Assembly (NCBI GenBank): GCA_039602395.1
Contig: JBCNJP010000013.1
Span: 23,883,254 to 23,947,253, forward strand
DNA length: 64,000 bases
Direction: 5' to 3'
DNA from: Deinandra increscens subsp. villosa
Taxonomy: Eukaryota; Streptophyta; Magnoliopsida; Asterales; Asteraceae
The notes beneath the pieces are model-generated. The model was not told where the DNA came from and made no database searches. It saw only the letters and a program-made list of their open reading frames with translations. The position numbers were made by a program, and so were the translations under genes. Shown one piece after another: positions 22,701-34,396 of the stretch. Numbering within the stretch: position 1 is the first letter of the stretch; every line of letters starts with the position of its first letter.

Positions 22701-23722
22701 TATCAAAAAACTAATATGCATGAAAAGGTTCGTCAAGTGCGCGTATTTTAGAGAATTTCAGGATTCTAAAATACCCGAATTTGGTTGATGGATTTTCCAT
22801 GCAAAATGAGAAACTGTGTTTGTTTTTATGGTATTAAACCTTTTGTATAATCATAATTTACTTCTTAATGAGATTATTCTTTTTTAATTTTATTACATTT
22901 GTACATAAAGTTCAGTAAGTTTTGTTGAATAAGAGATACATTTATACATTGCCTTTATATATGTCACTTCTACAGGTCAAACCAATTCTAGCCAACCGAA
23001 CAGACCATTAATATTTACACTGTATAACATTTACAGAATACAATACACCTTAAAGAGGGAACACTTTTGAATGGAACAGTGAGGAAGATTTTCCCTTATG
23101 GTGCTCAAATAAGGATCGGTGAAACTAATCGAAGGTGAATAGTTATATGATTTCCAAAAACACTTTGTGGTTGTTGATTTATGTTCCTTGCTTAGTTCTT
23201 CTTATACCGTCTTTCAGTGGATTATTGCATATTTCTAATATCACTCGGGGAGAAATTGATTCCGTCAGTGATGTTCTATCACTTGATGAAAAAGTCAAGG
23301 TTTTGGTTGTGAAATCGATGTTCCCTGACAAAATCTCTCTCAGGTAAAATGACGAACCAACCCTTGGTTGAAGTTATAAACTTTTGGTGTATGAATAAAT
23401 CTTGATCTTGTGGAACAGTACTGCAGAGCTTGAGAGTGAACCTGGTTTGTTCTTGTCAAACAAAGAGGTAGTTTACACCTTTCACTTTAGACCAAAACGC
23501 GTTTTTTTTTGCTATCCGTTAACGTTGCTTTTATTATGGCAGAAAGTATTTTCAGAAGCTGCAGAAATGGCAAAGAAGTACAGGCAAAAGATTCCACCGG
23601 CGGTTTCAACTAGTCGCAAGTCAGAGCACCTTCCATTGGACACTCTGCCCTTCGTGGATGAAGAAAACATGTATGCAAACTGGAAATGGTTCAAATTTGA
23701 ACGAGAAAACGAGTCAGAATGA
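19762..23722 (+). CDS. RLSB: Plastid S1-domain RNA-binding protein (RLSB/PDE338-like)
   Basis: Eight exons give a 525-residue protein: 19762-20658, 22031-22105, 22178-22249, 22354-22434, 23037-23134, 23218-23343, 23419-23467 and 23543-23722. All introns are GT-AG and all joints keep frame. The N-terminus (about 80 residues, Ser/Lys/Pro-rich, with eight His) looks like a transit peptide. A GDFVVGVVVSG block lies near residue 190. A degenerate S1-like segment spans about 300-372 (VKITEWNTGGL to LILSQKEAW). A canonical S1 domain spans about 381-450 (EGTLLNGTVRKIFPYGAQ, GLLHISNI, DEKVKVLVV). From memory it matches Arabidopsis AT1G71720 (PDE338/RLSB), which binds rbcL mRNA in chloroplasts. A second ATG at 19816 could be the real start. 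The gene appears intact. Confidence 0.85.
22513..23006. mobile_element. MITE-like insert in RLSB intron 4
   Basis: The left end ggtagtgttttgtatgctgg and the right end (reverse complement GGTCTGTTCGGTTGGCTAG) resemble the TIRs of the PIF-like MITE at 18724. TTA trinucleotides lie at 22510-22512 and 23008-23010. Near 22740 there is a hairpin, gtattttaga...tctaaaatac. It has no ORF. The right end is only about 30 bp before the exon 5 acceptor. Confidence 0.5.
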
Positions 23723-24002
23723 CAATTCCCACTAGCCTCTGGCTTATTTCAGCAGTCTTTGAAGACATTTAGGATCAGAAATGAGGTTTATACCAAAAGT
23801 CAGAAATGTTTGACCTGTTATTCATGTATGGTATGATGTACACGTTATGCCATTTATCTGTATGTTGTTTGTATATGTCATGTCAGATTCCATTTGGACT
23901 GCCCCTTTAACAAGAAATTGGAGCTTGTGTTCCAGAAGCATGACAAATGCATTGTTCGTGTGTTTAAAAAGTGCAAACTAAATATAGAAATTTTAGTACC
24001 AA

Positions 24003-24110
24003 AGGCCCTTTAACCTAATGGTATCTTAGTGGTTGATAAGGCCTTGCGTTTTCAAGTGATGAGAGTTCAAACTATCTGGTGTATAAAAGAATTCTTGTTA
24101 AAAAAAAACA
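24003..24110 (+). repeat. Degenerate tRNA-derived SINE-like sequence
   Basis: It has a box A-like tatcttagtggttgataagg and, about 35 bp later, a box B-like gagttcaaact. It ends ttcttgttaaaaaaaa. The layout fits a short plant SINE, but both boxes are degenerate. Confidence 0.4.
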
Positions 24111-24329
24111 GAAATTTTAGTAGATATTTACATAATGGTGTTTTGGAGTGTTAAATGGTATTTTTTGGTGATAGACCTACTATTTTTAAACATACGTAAG
24201 AATCCGGCTCAAACAAACTTCAATTGAACTCATTTTGGTAGCGTTGGAACCGTAAAAGGTGAACCCTAAAACTAAACTCTGTCAAAAGTTGTCCTTACAA
24301 TCTCCAACAGCCATTACCATCTAGTTAGC

Positions 24330-24610
24330 ATTCGCATATTAGTAGCTTTTAGAGACTCGAGGCCCAGGCCCCCTTCTTCCTCGGATGTTATGACACGCTC
24401 CCACGACATCCACATTATTATAAATTTATTTGTCCCTCAACCCACAAAAAGGACCTTCGGATCTTTTACAATTGATCGATCATTTTCCCCGAAGCCCTGT
24501 AAAGACAGATAATATATAGTATGCGAGTCCATAATAAATTTTATCAAAATCACTCTACCCTCTGTAGATAAGTCTTCGCCTTCCAATTGATTCAAACCGG
24601 TTTAAATGCA
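24330..24610 (-). pseudogene. LINE RT C-terminal fragment
   Basis: The minus strand shows LSTEGRVILIKFIMDS, TIYYLSLQGF and, after a break, EEEGGLGLESLKATN. These are consecutive landmarks of the plant LINE RT C-terminus before the zf-RVT domain (families read GGRVTLIKSVL, PxYYLSLF and EEGGLGxxSLK). Only about 90 codons with frameshifts remain. Confidence 0.7.
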
Positions 24611-24855
24611 TGGTAATGCTCACAACTGTTGTTTGCTAGACCAATTTGACTCTCTAAATGATAATAGAGAATATTTGAATAACATATAAAAATGAAATAT
24701 GAGCCATGTCTCATGTTTCACGAGATGTCTATTACAAAATGATAATTGACACCATGTCATAGCTGTAACCAAGATAGTTAAGTAAGAGTACATGTTGATT
24801 GCTACGAGCGTCATACCCAAATAAACACAATGAAATGTAGCTAGATGTCCAACAC

Positions 24856-25443
24856 TGTTGGGAATCGAGATACCGAGCCAACAAGATTTGGATAGATGTG
24901 ATTAATACTCAACGGCCACTTAACATTTACCGTCCCGACAACACGGTGAAGACCATGACAACTCAAGTTACAAGACTCAACTAAAGAAAAGGCTCTAGTG
25001 AATATTATTTATTGTTTAAATATTATCACTAGTTGGTAGTTTACTATTATGCCCTTAGTGAGTTTGTATTATATATAGCAAGTCTTTCTCATGTGAAAGA
25101 CTTGATGATGAGTGATACTTTGAGAGAGAGTTAGTCATGGTTCTTTGAAGCTTGTCGAGGGTTCATGAACTTACCTAGTAAGTTCATGATACCCGGGAAT
25201 GCGTGGGGGTAGGTAAAATGTAATCTTTCGGTTATCTTTAGTTATCTATCATTCCACCTTGTTTATCTATCTATCTTGTTCTTCATCTATCATGTTTATA
25301 CTAGCTTTGCTCATCATCATCATCACATCTCAAACACCATCGTGTTCATATCCGGGTGTTCATTTGTTTCTACAAAAACGAGTTACACAAAGACTCGATC
25401 CGCTTCCGCAACCAAGGTATTTGCTCACCACCTCGGTTTTTCA
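24856..25443 (+). repeat. 5' LTR of non-coding LTR element (588 bp)
   Basis: It begins TGTTGGGAATC and ends GGTTTTTCA. It is followed after AT by TGGCATCAGAGCC at 25446-25458, a one-base variant of the usual initiator-Met PBS. It contains a CAT repeat that is one unit shorter than in the 3' LTR. Confidence 0.92.
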
Positions 25444-25458
25444 ATTGGCATCAGAGCC

Positions 25459-26050
25459 ATGGTCGAGATTATGCAACCTCACGGTTGATATCTCAACTTT
25501 GTGTTCATATGCTTGTTTTTGTAAACAAATGGAGATGTAAACTTTTTAGAAAGATTTTGAACTCCCCTCCATGTCTTTCAAAGTTTATGAAAAAGGTTTT
25601 TGAATTTTTCTTATATAGAATAGTCAAGATCTATTTATTCATATATTGTTCTTGAGTCGTCAAAATTAAATTTCCTTGAGTGTTTGTGTTTAAATCTTGC
25701 TACACAATTAGATTTGTATGATATTCCCAGTTTATCAAAATCTAGCTTAAAACATGAAAGTTGATGCATGCTCTACGTATGTTTATTCTTTTAATTCAAA
25801 TTCATAGTCAATTTACTTTTAATTTTTGTTCTCAAGAAAGTCTTGAAAGATGTGAATATTCTATTCATATCACACGTTATTCTTTGTGTGTAAAAATCAA
25901 TTTACTTTATTTTACTTTAGTGTATTGATTCTCACAAAAGGTGTATTTTTTGTCAAGAGTTTATCTCTTTATCCACCCAACTTTGTCTGTCACATGTCAC
26001 AGCCACCTACATGTCTTATCCCCACATTCACATATTTTAAAGTCAACCAT

Positions 26051-26086
<36 letters not shown>

Positions 26087-27575
26087 AAAATTAGAAGAAC
26101 AAAAATATACACGAATATTGAGTGAGTTACAGGTTTGATTAAAGAAGTCGATGAACCAAGAAACACGAACACGAGACTGCAGCTCGAGCACGTTCGTTAC
26201 CCGTTTCTGTTCGGTTCAAGAATGAAGACAAAGGTTTCTAAGGTGACAAGTTGGTGAAGGTGCAAATCTGTCAACAAATCCGGGTTTCTGTTATTGAAAC
26301 TCAAATCTGAGTTTTTAGTTGATAACTCTACCGATCTGTTCTGTCCGGTCACGGAACCTCAGTTCATCGGAAAATCGAACCGGGTTCCGGCCATTTCATC
26401 TCAACCGGAAGCTGAAGTCCAATCAGTACAGTCTATATCAAACGGAATAGAGACGACGAACCGAAAACATTAATTCTGACGGAAAAACGAAGTCATTCCG
26501 GCCAAACCCGAGTTCAACCGGAAACTCGTTTTCAACCGGAAATCGCCATCTTGGTCGCCGGCTGCTGTTTCTCGTCAACAGAAAAGAGAGAGGCTGAACA
26601 GTTCTGGTACACGTATTTTTTTGGCTAGGGTTTACCTTCTTTTGTGAAGAAACCGAATTAGGCTTGTCTATCCTCACTAATGGGCTGATCTTTAACAACC
26701 GATTTGGGCCTGATTTGCTGGGCTGATTAAAAGCGAATTGAACCAGAAATGAAGACATATTGGGTTATAATAACAGTTGGGCTGCTGTTATATTATTTTT
26801 TTGTTGTCAACACATAGTAGCAACCAAGATTGAAGCCATGAGGATCCACATCAGCCACTTCATATTGTTTCTCCAACATTATTCGTTCTCTCGAGAGCAC
26901 GATTCGTCTTAAATATTCCAGGTACACCTAAATTATGCTTTTATATCAAGTTACTTTTTACGGCAGACGTGCCATGAAGTAAAATGGTTATGAAAGTTGT
27001 GCACAAGTTTGGGTAGATATGTTGAAGACGAAACGGGTTTATTATTGGTGGGATTATGAAGAATAACCGGTTGATATTGCAAGGCATATTTTTGTTTGTG
27101 ATATGCTACATGGATGTGTTTTGTCTACAACAACATGCTTTTATTTTTGCTACGGGTTGCACAAGTCTAGGGGGAGAAGATGTGATGATCTTATGAGACT
27201 TTTTGCAACGGGTTTAGCAAAAGAAAGCAAAAGAAGTGGTTTATCTTCGTGCAAAGCATTGGTTTGGTATTCGGCCAAGTATTTCAAGATAGTTGAATTG
27301 TGGAGTTAATTCTCGAGTTTTTCATAGATCCTTTATTTATTTACTTTCAACAATATTGGTACCTTGAGTTATGACTTAGTCCTCAAGTAGCTTGCCATTG
27401 TGTTGAAGTTTGTAAACACCCTATGCATTATAGCCTATGGTTTGGGGCTAGAAGAATGTTTATTGTAGGGGGAGCTTCACAAAGGAGAATTGAAGAATGA
27501 AAGACTTGAAACTACATGAAGATTATCTTGAAGTCAAGTTGCAAGAACACAAGAACCAATGTCACAAGTGTTGAG
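25459..27575 (+). other. Non-coding internal region of the host LTR element
   Basis: No retroviral domains occur in any frame. It holds a (CT)15 microsatellite at 26055-26084. A segment at about 26335-26560 is rich in CCGG-containing motifs (ttcaaccggaa twice, ccggccatttc), the same core word that is dispersed in the nested copia element. The longest frame (27103-27309) has no recognisable content. Confidence 0.6.
26055..26084. repeat. (CT)15 microsatellite
   Basis: Thirty bases of perfect CT dinucleotide repeat inside the non-coding element. Confidence 0.98.
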
Positions 27576-27580
27576 TATAC

Positions 27581-28252
27581 TGTAGGATCGTTATTAGTTA
27601 GAGTTAAACTAAAACAAAGCCCTTTACTTGCAAATATAACCCTGCGGAATTAAAGTTATATTTCACTTTACTTAAGCAATATTTAGTTCTTGTGTATAAT
27701 GTAAATGCTTGATTTGCAGAAAGATAGTAACAACAAAGTATCAAATACTCGGCAATATTTGCATTAACTCAAAGCTACACTATTACAAGTTGTTTAAGAA
27801 CAGATGATGTCTAAACTAAGAGCTAACTAAGCTATATATAGTGCTGATGAGATCAATGACAGCCATTGATCTTATGCGATCTAATCTAGACCGTAAACTA
27901 AAAAGTCAAATACAAACTACCAAAAGAATAAACATCGGCAATTGGAATATCTTGCGTGTTTGCAGCAACATACTACTTTAGGAGAGCGGCTTGAATCAGA
28001 TATAGAAGCATACGAGAAGCTTTTGCAGGATTGGACTTGCTGAAAAGACATCTCAGGAAAAGTCCGGTTAAACTCATTATCTGGTGGATAATTGAGTTCA
28101 CCCGGAATATTCGCCAGAGGACAAAACTGCTTCTTTCCGCTTGAACTGCCAGTTCCGCTTGAAGTGAGAATTCCGCTTCAACTTCAACTTCAGTCGGAAC
28201 ATAACAAAATTGGCATTCAGCCGGAAATCTTCCAAGCACAATATTCCTTACA
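27581..28252 (-). repeat. 3' LTR of nested copia element (672 bp)
   Basis: On the plus strand it begins TGTAGGATCG and ends ATTCCTTACA. It is followed by atctccccctaagc, the polypurine tract on the minus strand (28253-28266). It contains three ttccgctt(g/c)aa words near its right end. Confidence 0.95.
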
Positions 28253-28335
28253 ATCTCCCCCTAAGCTGATGCTATCAAATTCCAATGTTTATCTTCAAAA
28301 ATTGACTTGTACCCAAAAATCTTCTTCTCCTTATG

Positions 28336-31300
28336 CTACTTTTCAGTGGTTCTGATGTTGGCATCCAGGTTTTGAGAAAGCTCTTTTGAATTTGTTTTGG
28401 TCACCTTCACATGCTTGAAAGATTCCCAGTTCATTTCGCTCCATTCTTCTTGAACAGAAATGGACTCATGAACTGTGAAGGTGCCATCTGCTCTGTGAAC
28501 ATAGAATAGCTTCTCTTCCTCTTCCGAAATGATAAAATTTATTTCACTTGCAGGCTCTTCTTCTTCTTCTGCTGAGTCACCATCTAAATTGCTTCTGTAG
28601 AGCATTCCGTAGTCCAGCACAGTTGGCTCAATGATGAGCCTTAACATATGCTCAGCTCTTGAAGGACTCAGAATCTCTCTAAGCTTTAGAATGATATCTG
28701 TCATTTGCAGCAAAGTAAGATATGTAGTGGCCTTGCGATCATTTACCACCTGAGTTGTGCCATTTGCCAAATTGAAGGTGAAATCAAAGGTGGCTTCATC
28801 TACTGTCCAACCCACAATCATGTTCTTTCTGGGTGGAGCTTTTCTTCTCTGCCTTTGATCTCTTTTGTTCTTGGCATGCATCATTTTCCTTTTTCTCATC
28901 ATCCTTTCTTCATCAGAATCATTTGCAGACTCTTGCACAATAGGTCTTTTGCCTTTGGCAGATGATGAAGAAGGGCCAGTTTGAGCTTCAGCAGGTTTGG
29001 TGATGGTGGTAGAAGGTTCTTTGATGGTGAGAGGAGGTAGGGAAGTTTGTGTTGGTGGTTTAATAGCTTCTGGTGTGGGACTTGAAGGTGGAGTAGGTGG
29101 GAAAATGTCAGAAAAGTCCATGGTAGGTGGAGGCTTCTTCTTGAGGGGAACAATTGGTGTAAAGTTATATGTTCTGTATTTGGGGTTGGCAAGCTTGGTG
29201 GCTACTTTCTTGGAGATGGAGGGTGGTTTGTAGGGTGTGATAGCAAGTGACTGTAGAATTGATGAAACAGTTATAGGTATGGGGTTTGGGTTGTAAGTGA
29301 AGGAAGGTGGAGGTTGTACATCTGCAACATTAGTAAATTCAGGTTTAACATTTACATTTGTTGTTGTACCTGAGATGAGCTCTGAAGGTGAAGGCATCAC
29401 CAAGTTAGGATTAACAGCAGCTATATCTCCTTTAAGCTCATAAAAGATAGTATCAATTAAGCTGCAAAGTTCCCTAACTTGCATCTGAGCTACCTCTTCC
29501 TCTGTCTTCAAATTTCTAACCACAAGAGCCCTTTGTACCTTTTTCAGCAGAATGTAATTCTCATCATTCTTTGTCAACCTGGTAGGCAATTGAGAGGCAA
29601 TAGAAATCAACCTCTGCCTATCAGTTTCAGTCACTGCATCCAAATTGTAATCCTTTAGCCTCCAGTTGAAAGATCTTGTCTTAGCCTCTTCAAGCAAATT
29701 CTCAAACACTCCATTTTGCAGATACAGATCACATTCCTCTTGAAGTTCTTTGGCTAGCCTCTCATCTTCTGCTATCCTTTTGGCATTTTCTACCATTTTC
29801 ATTATAGCCTCAGCTTCAGGAGTTTGAACCACCTGTTGAATGGTTTTAGGAATATCAGTTTGAACAGGTTTTTCCGCTTGAACTGGTTATGTGCTCCTTA
29901 AGGCTATCAAAGTTGCGGCTATGTCTTCTGCTCCTTAACTTCTTTGTTCTTCCGGTTCACGTTCCGGTTCACGTTCCGGTTGAACTTCCGGTTGAACATG
30001 AATTTGGCCTTCAGTCACCACCTGAGGTTTGGTAACTTCAGGTTCTTTGTCAGCTATCTCCAGCACCTCTGTGCCTTCTTCTTCACCAACCAATTTTTCA
30101 TCTCCTCCTTCAGTCATTGAAGCAACTGCAACAGTTGCAGTGCTCTCTCCAACATCCATAGCTGCCTTACTAGTGGAGGCAAAGTTTCCTACCACTTGAT
30201 CACTAGCTCTTTCAGCCGGAAAGATAACATCTTTGAGAAGTGTTGTGATCATGTTTATGTGCTCAGGGAGAGCACCAGCAATCAACATGGTTGACTGTAC
30301 AAGCTCAGTGAGGTTGGGGTCCTCAAAAGGAGAAATAGCAATCAGTTGACTACATTTCATATTCACCCAACTTTCTTCAACAGTGAAGGGTTTAACATCA
30401 ATTCTTTCACAAGCTGTGGCTCTAACTTCAGCCGGTATCCTCTGAACTTCTTTAATTCCAGTTATGACAGGCCTTGAGGACATCTTCTCCCCCAATTTGA
30501 CAGTATCAACTTCATCGGCAATAACAGCTTCATCAGCTTCTCTGAGAGGGTTTGAAGGACCTGCTTCAGTGTTAGTAGGATCAGCTTTCACCAAATGAGC
30601 AACAGTTGCATTCAGAGTATCACCCTGTGCTTGGAGAGTAAGGTACAGTTTCGTCAATTCAGGTAGTGTATAACTGTCCTCAACTAGCTTTTTACCAGTA
30701 TCCTTGGACAAAACCAAGCTATCAATCCTAGATTGATCAGCAGTGGTACCCACGGCTTCTTGGCACCAGGGATTCTCTTCATCTGTTTCAGCAACCCTTG
30801 GATCCAATAAAGGACCTCTAGGTGCTGATTCAGAGAAGATTGCCGCAGATTGGGTCTTTTTGATGTTACTACTGACACCAAGATCCAGTAGGGATCCTTG
30901 GGCAGCAGCAGCCCTTTTTACATGAATCTCTTCAGATCTCCTGAGATTCACCTCCGGTGAGGAGTGGGGGTTCAATGCAACAGTGTCCTAGTTCATCAGT
31001 ATGTTCTCCTGTAATGAGGTTGGTGAGTTAATAATACCCTCATTTGAACCAAGAATGGGTGCATTGTCACTCCTAGGTGATAGGGGATGTAGGGGTGAAA
31101 AGTGTTCAGATGGGGATTGTACATCTGCTTCTAATGACTCCCCCTCAAATGAAGGTTCATCCCTAAGAGAGAATCCTAATTTAACCAGTTTCCGTTTAGG
31201 CTTTTTACCTTGAACAGGGTTAGAAGCTTCGGGTTGGTTGGTGGTACTAGGTGGAGGAGACCTAGTAACCACATTTCTCTGTCTTTTAATAATGACAGGA

Positions 31301-32201
31301 GGTGATTCGGTTGAGGAAGTGGTAGTGGTAATGTTTGTGGAAGCTTTCCTCTTTTTGGATTTGAAGGTTTTTAAGGTAAAGGAAGCTGGGACAGATGTGT
31401 GTTCAGAAGCTATTGGGTCTATAGCTCTGTCATCTTGAGCATGGGGCTCAGTTGCTGCTATAGTTTCCGGTTGAACCTCAGCAGTAGCAGGTTCATCTGG
31501 AAACTGCCTTGGAATTGGTAAAGGATAGTCAGTGTCCCTTCCAAGAAATGCAGTCTTGTTTAAAGCTAAGTTGGAAAAACTTTCTCATTGAGAAGTTTTG
31601 GTTGCAAAATTGTACCAAGCCAGACGATTTGGGGGTACTCTTCTTTGAGAATGTATGTCAAAAATCTAGGGTACTGGTAGATATATTCAGAATGGATGTT
31701 GGATTTTAGGGCTTGAAAAATCAGTTTGGAAAAATTGAAGTTTTCACCTTTTACCACAGCATAGAAGGCAGAAGCCTGTTCACTGGCAAGTTCGTCAAAT
31801 CCACCCTTCTTTGGAGATAGGCACACCAAAATTGTATGGGCCAAGAACCTTCATTTGTAAGGTAATTGCCCTTTCTTGATAGTTTTGCTTTGCAGGGAAC
31901 CACCGTATCCAATATCCCTGAATAGTCGAAGATATTTCTTGGAGTCGACCACTTCATATCCACTACCATATTCGCCTTCGGTAACCCTAGCATGAGACCA
32001 AAAATCTTCCATAACCTCTTCAAATATTTCTGCTTCAACAGTGAGCGCGTGATGAAGGTGAAATCTTTTGATGAAGTCTATCATGCCGTTGTAGATATCA
32101 GTTTTGTTTGGTGGTTCTAGGTACGCCACCAAATTGTGTTCTACAGGAAACTTGGAGTCACCGATGGGCTTCTTGCCACTCGCCTTTGCTTTTGGAGCCA
32201 T
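28336..32201 (-). pseudogene. Extra 3' ORF of Sirevirus-like element (env-position, function unknown)
   Basis: Downstream of RNase H, five consecutive minus-strand pieces (32201-31851, 31844-31566, 31272-30988, 30975-29935, 29832-28336) form one long broken ORF starting MAPKAKASGKKPIGDSKF. The N-terminal part is globular (HNLVAYLEPP, LHHALTVEAEIFEEVMEDFW, FNFSKLIFQAL, YPRFLTYIL). The middle is Glu/Pro-rich with VQPE-type repeats (QPEREPEREPEEQ), and the C-terminal part is charged, with an acidic EEEEE stretch and basic clusters (KRDQRQRRK). Some Sireviruses carry an env-like ORF at this place. I see no signal peptide or membrane segment here, so an envelope role is not supported. Stops and shifts disrupt it at about 31845, 31280-31565, 30980 and 29833-29934. 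Confidence 0.75.
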
Positions 32202-32941
32202 TGTTGATACAGGTTTTGAGAAGATTGACGGTTATACGGAGGTTTATCAGAGAGAGTTTGAGAGAAATTTGGGAGTAATTTCTGAGTGGGGTTGAGAGAA
32301 ATGGGGAAAGTGACGGTAAATTAGGGCTTTTTACCTTTTCGGTGATGACGTGGAGGAGAGAGAGTTAAAATAGACGGTTCAGTAACTGATGGGACATGTG
32401 CTTTATGGGTTATACGGTACAATTGGTTAAAGCATGTCTTTATCCAAAAGTAACTTTACTGAAACCTCGGATTTTAATCATTTAAAAACTTAATGGGTAA
32501 ATAAATATATATCCGCTTAGAAAGTTGTGTCTTCCGGGTAATTAAATGGGACATTGACTTTGTTGACCCGGAAGTTCAAGCGGAACCCATTTCTCCTTTA
32601 TTTTAAAAACTAAATTTCTTCCGTCTGAACTTCAAGCGGATGATTTTTCCGCTTGGAAGAATTGTTTTCAAAAACATTTTTCACGTCATTTACAAAGCAT
32701 TTTTCCGGTTGAAGTTCACCTGGTGAGTTTCAAAAATTGTTTTGCTCACAGGTTGAATCGGAACTTGAAACTGAACATCAAAACACATGATTTTTGAAAA
32801 TTTGTGATAAATTTTCATAGTGTAACAGAGGTTACTGACTATGAACTCAAATTATCACAAGAAATTTTCTTTTTCTTATTATATCAAGAGATGGGCTCTT
32901 GAGCACATGTCTCTCTTTTATTTGAAAATTGTGAAAAACTT
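32202..32941 (-). other. Untranslated spacer between RNase H and extra ORF
   Basis: No ORF is seen. It contains several copies of the dispersed motif ttcaagcgga / ttccggttga (about 32574, 32633, 32656 and 32702). It may be the leader of a subgenomic transcript for the extra ORF, which is an inference. Confidence 0.5.
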
Positions 32942-34372
32942 TTATTCAAAATTCATCATCCCAATGGCTGTGATGAGATAGAAAAATCTTGCCTCATCAA
33001 AAGCTTTTGTAAACAAGTCTGCCAACTGATGATCAGTATGAACTTTGAATAATTTGATCAAATTCTTTTCTGCACAATCTCTAATAAAATGATACCTTAT
33101 GTCAATGTGTTTGGTTTTGGAGTGCTTTACTGGATTATTGATGATGGAGATGGCACTGTTGTTGTCTGCAAGAATAGGAGTTTCCATGAATATGTTCCCA
33201 TAGTCAAGCATTTGATTTTGGATCCACAGGACTTGACTGCAACAACTTGAGGCGGCAATATACTCAACTTCTGCAGTTAAAGTGGAAACACAAGTTTGTT
33301 TCTTGCATTGCCAAGAGACAAGTCTTTCACCCAAAAACTGACATCCACCTAATGTTGATTTCTTATCAATGTCACAACCACCATAATCACTGTCTGTGAA
33401 TGCTCTGAAAGAGAAGTCAGAGTTCTTGGGATACCACAAACCCAGTTTTGGTTGCCCCTTTAGATACTTGAAGATTCTCTTAACAGCTAGCACATGTGAC
33501 TCCTTTGGTGAGGACTGATATCTAGCACATAAGCAAACACTGAACATGATGTCAGGTCTGCTAGCAGTGAGATACATCAGTGAGCCTATCATTGCTCTGT
33601 ATAAGTACACATCCACTAGCTTGCCACTTAAGTCATTGGTTAACTTGTGGGAAGTGGATATAGGAGTTTTTGCACTTGAGCAGGCTTGCATGTCAAATCT
33701 TTTCAGCATGTCTTGGATGTACTTTGATTGATTCAAAAAGATTCCATCTGCAGTTTGCTTCACTTGTAGTCCTAAGAAGAATGTTAGTTCTCCCATGGAA
33801 TTCATCTCAAATTTAGACTGCATCAAAGTTTCAAACTCCTTGCACAAAACAGTGTTAGATGAACCAAAAATAATATCATCTACATAGATTTGTACCATCA
33901 ACATATCCTTACCAACAGTTTTAACAAAAAGTGTTTTGTCAATGGCCCCTCTCCTGTAGCCATTCTCTAGAAGATAGTTAGAAAGAGTTTCATACCAGGT
34001 TCTAGGTGCTTGTTTGAGACCATACAAAGCTTTGATTAGCTTGCACACCTTGTTAGGATGGTGAGGGTCCTCAAAACCAGGAGGTTGGTTGACATATACT
34101 TCTTGTTCCAGTAGGCCATACAGGAAGGCACTTTTGACATCCATCTGAAGTACTTGGAAGTCTTTGAAGGCAACATAGGCTAAGAAGATTCTGATAGCTT
34201 CCAATCTAGCCACTGGTGCAAACACTTCATCATAATCAATGCCTTCTTCCTGTACATAGCCTTGCACTACCAGTCTTGCTTTGTTCTTGATAACAATTCC
34301 CCTGTTATCTTTCTTGTTTCTGAATACCCACTTTGTGCCAATTGGTTCTGCTCCATCGGGCAGATCTACCAA
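32942..34372 (-). CDS. Copia reverse transcriptase-RNase H (open part of pol)
   Basis: A 476-codon open frame starts inside the RT fingers (WVFRNKKDNRG). It has VLQMDVKSAFLYG with the first catalytic Asp, KALYGLKQAPRTWYE, and the YVDDIIFGS active site with both Asp. The connection LGLQVKQ and GSLMYLTASRPDI follow. RNase H has TDSDYGG, an Ala/Glu motif AEVEYIAAS, LADNNSAI, and the end HTDHQLADLFTKA, so all four acidic positions are visible. It copies element RNA into DNA and degrades the template. A stop just upstream (near 34396) separates it from the integrase-RT linker. The ATG is not a natural start, since it is part of a polyprotein. Confidence 0.88.
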   Translation of the reverse strand: MVDLPDGAEPIGTKWVFRNKKDNRGIVIKNKARLVVQGYVQEEGIDYDEVFAPVARLEAIRIFLAYVAFKDFQVLQMDVKSAFLYGLLEQEVYVNQPPGFEDPHHPNKVCKLIKALYGLKQAPRTWYETLSNYLLENGYRRGAIDKTLFVKTVGKDMLMVQIYVDDIIFGSSNTVLCKEFETLMQSKFEMNSMGELTFFLGLQVKQTADGIFLNQSKYIQDMLKRFDMQACSSAKTPISTSHKLTNDLSGKLVDVYLYRAMIGSLMYLTASRPDIMFSVCLCARYQSSPKESHVLAVKRIFKYLKGQPKLGLWYPKNSDFSFRAFTDSDYGGCDIDKKSTLGGCQFLGERLVSWQCKKQTCVSTLTAEVEYIAASSCCSQVLWIQNQMLDYGNIFMETPILADNNSAISIINNPVKHSKTKHIDIRYHFIRDCAEKNLIKLFKVHTDHQLADLFTKAFDEARFFYLITAIGMMNFE

Positions 34373-34396
34373 TTCCCAAACTTTCTGCTTGTTAAT

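Larger units (their letters stand above)
23723..24855. other. Intergenic region downstream of RLSB
   Basis: It holds the probable RLSB 3' UTR, a SINE-like stretch (24003-24110) and a LINE fragment (24330-24610). Otherwise no gene is seen. Confidence 0.6.

Noticed and set aside
25259..25655. Overlapping ORFs of 70-99 codons at the host LTR end
   Set aside because: They are LTR and PBS sequence read in three frames. The first two recur in the 3' LTR (42240-42488).
28336..32201. Extra ORF as a host gene
   Set aside because: It lies between copia RNase H and the PPT/3' LTR within intact TSDs and shares the element's dispersed motif, so it belongs to the element.
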